From Haloarcula marismortui ATCC 43049 (GTDB lineage: Archaea > Halobacteriota > Halobacteria > Halobacteriales > Haloarculaceae): 64,000 nt of DNA. The stretch lies in NCBI RefSeq assembly GCF_000011085.1, contig NC_006395.1:62001-126000 (forward strand). Direction: 5' to 3'. A program made the position numbers and the translations under genes. The notes beneath the pieces were generated by a model, which worked only from the letters and a program-made list of their open reading frames with translations, was not told the DNA's origin and ran no database searches. This document shows positions 62,178 through 64,000 of this stretch, one piece after another; the stretch's first letter is position 1; each line of letters starts with the position of its first letter.

Positions 62178-63076
62178 TGGCCGCTGACGCGCCCCATCCG
62201 GCGTTCGAGGGGTATGCGACCGAGGCCGTGCCACAGGCCGCTGTGGGGTCCCCCGGGAAAGACGGCGTGCTCGAACTGACCTTCGAACGGACAGCCGACG
62301 GGACGACCCTTGTCCACGATTACGCGACAGTCCCGTTCCACATCTCAGGAACGCTGGGCTACGACCCACTCCCCGAGGCCGATACCGTATTCATCCAGTC
62401 ACCGACCGGCGGCGTCGCGCAGGGTGACCGCCATGACGTGTCGATAACCGTCGGGGACGAGGCCGTCGCACACGTCTCGACCCAGAGTTCGACGAAGGTC
62501 CAGACGATGACGTGTAACTACGCCGCCGCCGACACGACGCTTAGCGTCGGCGCTGGCGGTCATCTGGATTACGTGCCCGAGCCGACAATCCTCCACGCTG
62601 ACTCCCGGTACCTGCAGGAGCTTTCGGTCGATCTGGCCCCCGGCGCGACCGCCGTGGTCAGCGACGTGGTCGTCCCGGGCCGTCTCGCCAGAGGCGAGCG
62701 CTTCGAATTCGAGCGGTACCTCTCGCGCGTGCGAGCGACCGGACCTGACGGGCACCTGTTCGAGGACGCGACACACCTGACGCCGGGAGACGAGGACCCC
62801 ACAGCCCCCGGCGTCCTCGGTGAGTTCACCGTCTACGGGACGACGTTCGTCCTCGCGCCGGACCACGACGAGGCCGAACTGAGCGATGCGCTCCACGCGG
62901 TCGTCACCGACGGTGATGCTCGGGCCGGTGCAACAGCATTGCCGAACGGTGCCGGGGTCGCAGTCCGTGCCCTTGGCGACCGCGCTGAGACCGTTCAGGC
63001 AACGCTCCACGCGGCCTGGGACCACGCGCGCATTGAGCTACTGGACGCCCCTGCGCCCTCTGGGAGGAAGTACTGA
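62177..63076 (+). CDS. ureD: Urease accessory protein UreD (UreH)
   Basis: A 299-residue scaffold protein that binds apo-urease with UreF and UreG. Family features include the FIQSPTGGVAQGDRHDVSI region and SSTKVQTMT, followed by strands such as HADSRYLQELSVDL. No catalytic role is expected. It is one-base coupled to both neighbours. Confidence 0.93.
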   Translation: MAADAPHPAFEGYATEAVPQAAVGSPGKDGVLELTFERTADGTTLVHDYATVPFHISGTLGYDPLPEADTVFIQSPTGGVAQGDRHDVSITVGDEAVAHVSTQSSTKVQTMTCNYAAADTTLSVGAGGHLDYVPEPTILHADSRYLQELSVDLAPGATAVVSDVVVPGRLARGERFEFERYLSRVRATGPDGHLFEDATHLTPGDEDPTAPGVLGEFTVYGTTFVLAPDHDEAELSDALHAVVTDGDARAGATALPNGAGVAVRALGDRAETVQATLHAAWDHARIELLDAPAPSGRKY

Positions 63077-63657
63077 TGCTGGTCGCAGACACCTATCTCG
63101 GCCATCGCGATGGCGATGCTATCCCTGAAACCGTCGAGGCATCGGCCCACGCTACTGTCGTGCTCTCGGACACCGAACGCCAGCGCTCGCGGGTCCGGAC
63201 TGAAACGACAGCCGGCCGGGACCTCGGTATCGTGGTTGCCCGTGACCTCGCGGACGGCGACGTACTTGAAGCTGAGGACGGCACTTTCGTCGTTGTCGAA
63301 CTCGCCGAAATCGAGGCCCTCGTGCTCGATTTCGCCGACAGCGATATCTCACCGGCCGCGGCGCTGGAGCTCGGGCACGCGGTCGGGAACAAACACTGGA
63401 ACCTCGCGGTCCGCGGGCAGGAGGCCCTGTTCCCCGTGACCGACTCGAAGGAACGAATGGAAGACACGGTCGCCGACCTGCTCCCCGGGGACGTACCGAT
63501 GCGGTACGAGCACGTACCGCCGACGACGTTCGACGATGACGGGGTCGACCACACCCACGGTGACGGGACAGGCCACGAGGGTAGTGGTCACAGTCACAAC
63601 GGGACCAGTCACGCCCATGACCACGGCGTTCGTACTATTGACGGAGGGGACCAATGA
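63076..63657 (+). CDS. ureE: Urease nickel metallochaperone UreE
   Basis: A 193-residue UreE. The core has a GHAVGNKHWNL nickel-site segment with conserved His. The C-terminal tail is very rich in His (a HTHGDGTGHEG-type and HSHNGTSHAHDHG-type repeat) and should store or deliver nickel. It donates nickel to UreG for urease activation. Its stop overlaps ureF by ATGA. Confidence 0.94.
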   Translation: MLVADTYLGHRDGDAIPETVEASAHATVVLSDTERQRSRVRTETTAGRDLGIVVARDLADGDVLEAEDGTFVVVELAEIEALVLDFADSDISPAAALELGHAVGNKHWNLAVRGQEALFPVTDSKERMEDTVADLLPGDVPMRYEHVPPTTFDDDGVDHTHGDGTGHEGSGHSHNGTSHAHDHGVRTIDGGDQ

Positions 63658-64000
63658 GCGACGTCGCAACGCTTGAATCGTTCCGCCTCGCGGATTCGTT
63701 CCTGCCAGTCGGGACCTACACCGTCTCCTACGGGCTGGAACAGTTCATTCAGGACGACCGGGTCGAAGACGCGACAGACCTCGAAGGGCTCCTGTCGACG
63801 TACCTCAGACGGCAAATCGGCCCCGCCGAACTCGTCGCGCTCCGGGCAGCACACGCCGCTGCGACCGACGGTGATATCGAGGCGATCTGTCATGCCGACC
63901 AGCGCCTGTCGGCCGTGACGCTGGCCGCAGAGTTCCGCGAGAGCGCCCAACAGTCCGGCGACCGGTTGCTCTCGCTCCAGACGGAACTACGTGACGAGGC
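63654..64000 (+). CDS. ureF: Urease accessory protein UreF (truncated by window edge)
   Basis: The first 115 residues of UreF: the start MSDVATLESFRLADSFLPVG, then the YTVSYGLEQF helix typical of the family. The frame stays open to the window edge. UreF is the gate-keeper that activates the UreG GTPase in the UreD-UreF-UreG complex. It follows ureE by an ATGA overlap. Confidence 0.93.
   Translation, partial: MSDVATLESFRLADSFLPVGTYTVSYGLEQFIQDDRVEDATDLEGLLSTYLRRQIGPAELVALRAAHAAATDGDIEAICHADQRLSAVTLAAEFRESAQQSGDRLLSLQTELRDE

Noticed and set aside
1-64000. CRISPR arrays, rRNA or tRNA genes, replication origin
   Set aside because: No regularly spaced repeats, no recognisable structural RNA and no orc1/cdc6 gene or origin repeats were seen by eye; small divergent RNAs could be missed.

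Overview
The window reads as chromosomal DNA of an extremely halophilic archaeon, most like Haloarcula. The DNA is GC-rich between AT-rich promoters and the proteins are strongly acidic. Twin-arginine lipoprotein signals (RR..F/L followed by a GC lipobox) recur. Several genes look leaderless, with a TATA-like box about 27-30 nt before the start codon. A group II chaperonin, an archaeal-type transducer, an actin homologue resembling salactin, and a urease operon in the order ureB-C-A-G-D-E-F support the placement. No rRNA, tRNA, CRISPR array, intact transposase or replication origin was seen. All names rest on motifs read by eye, with no database search.

Layout. 1-3.9 kb: surface proteins and a SCO1 / TlpA-thioredoxin / CcdA operon for copper and disulfide handling outside the membrane. 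4.4-15.5 kb: formamidase plus a chaperonin paralogue, an amino-acid permease with a UspA protein, a JAMM-fold protein, a sodium:solute symporter, an AbrB-PhoU regulator, an agmatinase-family ureohydrolase and a degenerate methyltransferase. 15.7-24.2 kb: glycine-zipper protein, two short-chain dehydrogenases, a secreted PQQ-type sugar dehydrogenase, small unknowns, an HflX homologue that has lost its P-loop, RNase HI, a thioredoxin-reductase-like flavoprotein and a ribbon-helix-helix protein. 24.7-35.4 kb: sulfatase-fold protein, UspA, a six-helix chemotaxis transducer, a copper chaperone and many small proteins, including a 46-residue zinc-finger microprotein.

35.5-44.6 kb holds the most unusual block. 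Two divergent gene sets face away from a 50-bp shared promoter. Leftward are a Gfo/Idh-aldo/keto-reductase fusion, a small membrane protein, a CDP-alcohol phosphotransferase and a DUF457-type membrane protein. Rightward are an alkaline-phosphatase-fold protein, a Cys-less zinc-dehydrogenase homologue, a pterin-synthase-family gene broken by a one-base deletion, a GT4 glycosyltransferase and a methyltransferase. A creatininase-family amidohydrolase lies beside it. I infer an uncharacterised pathway making a glycosylated, methylated and possibly lipid-linked small molecule.

44.7-50.7 kb: MaoC hydratase, a degenerate IS200/IS605-type end, then a salactin-like actin gene among acidic, low-complexity and zinc-ribbon proteins. 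51-53.3 kb: endonuclease III and an NSS sodium symporter. 53.5-64 kb: a urea ABC transporter (urtABCDE, leftward) divergent from the urease operon (rightward, cut inside ureF). The ureohydrolase can make urea, Urt imports it, urease releases ammonia, and formamidase adds ammonia from formamide, so the window is rich in simple nitrogen scavenging.
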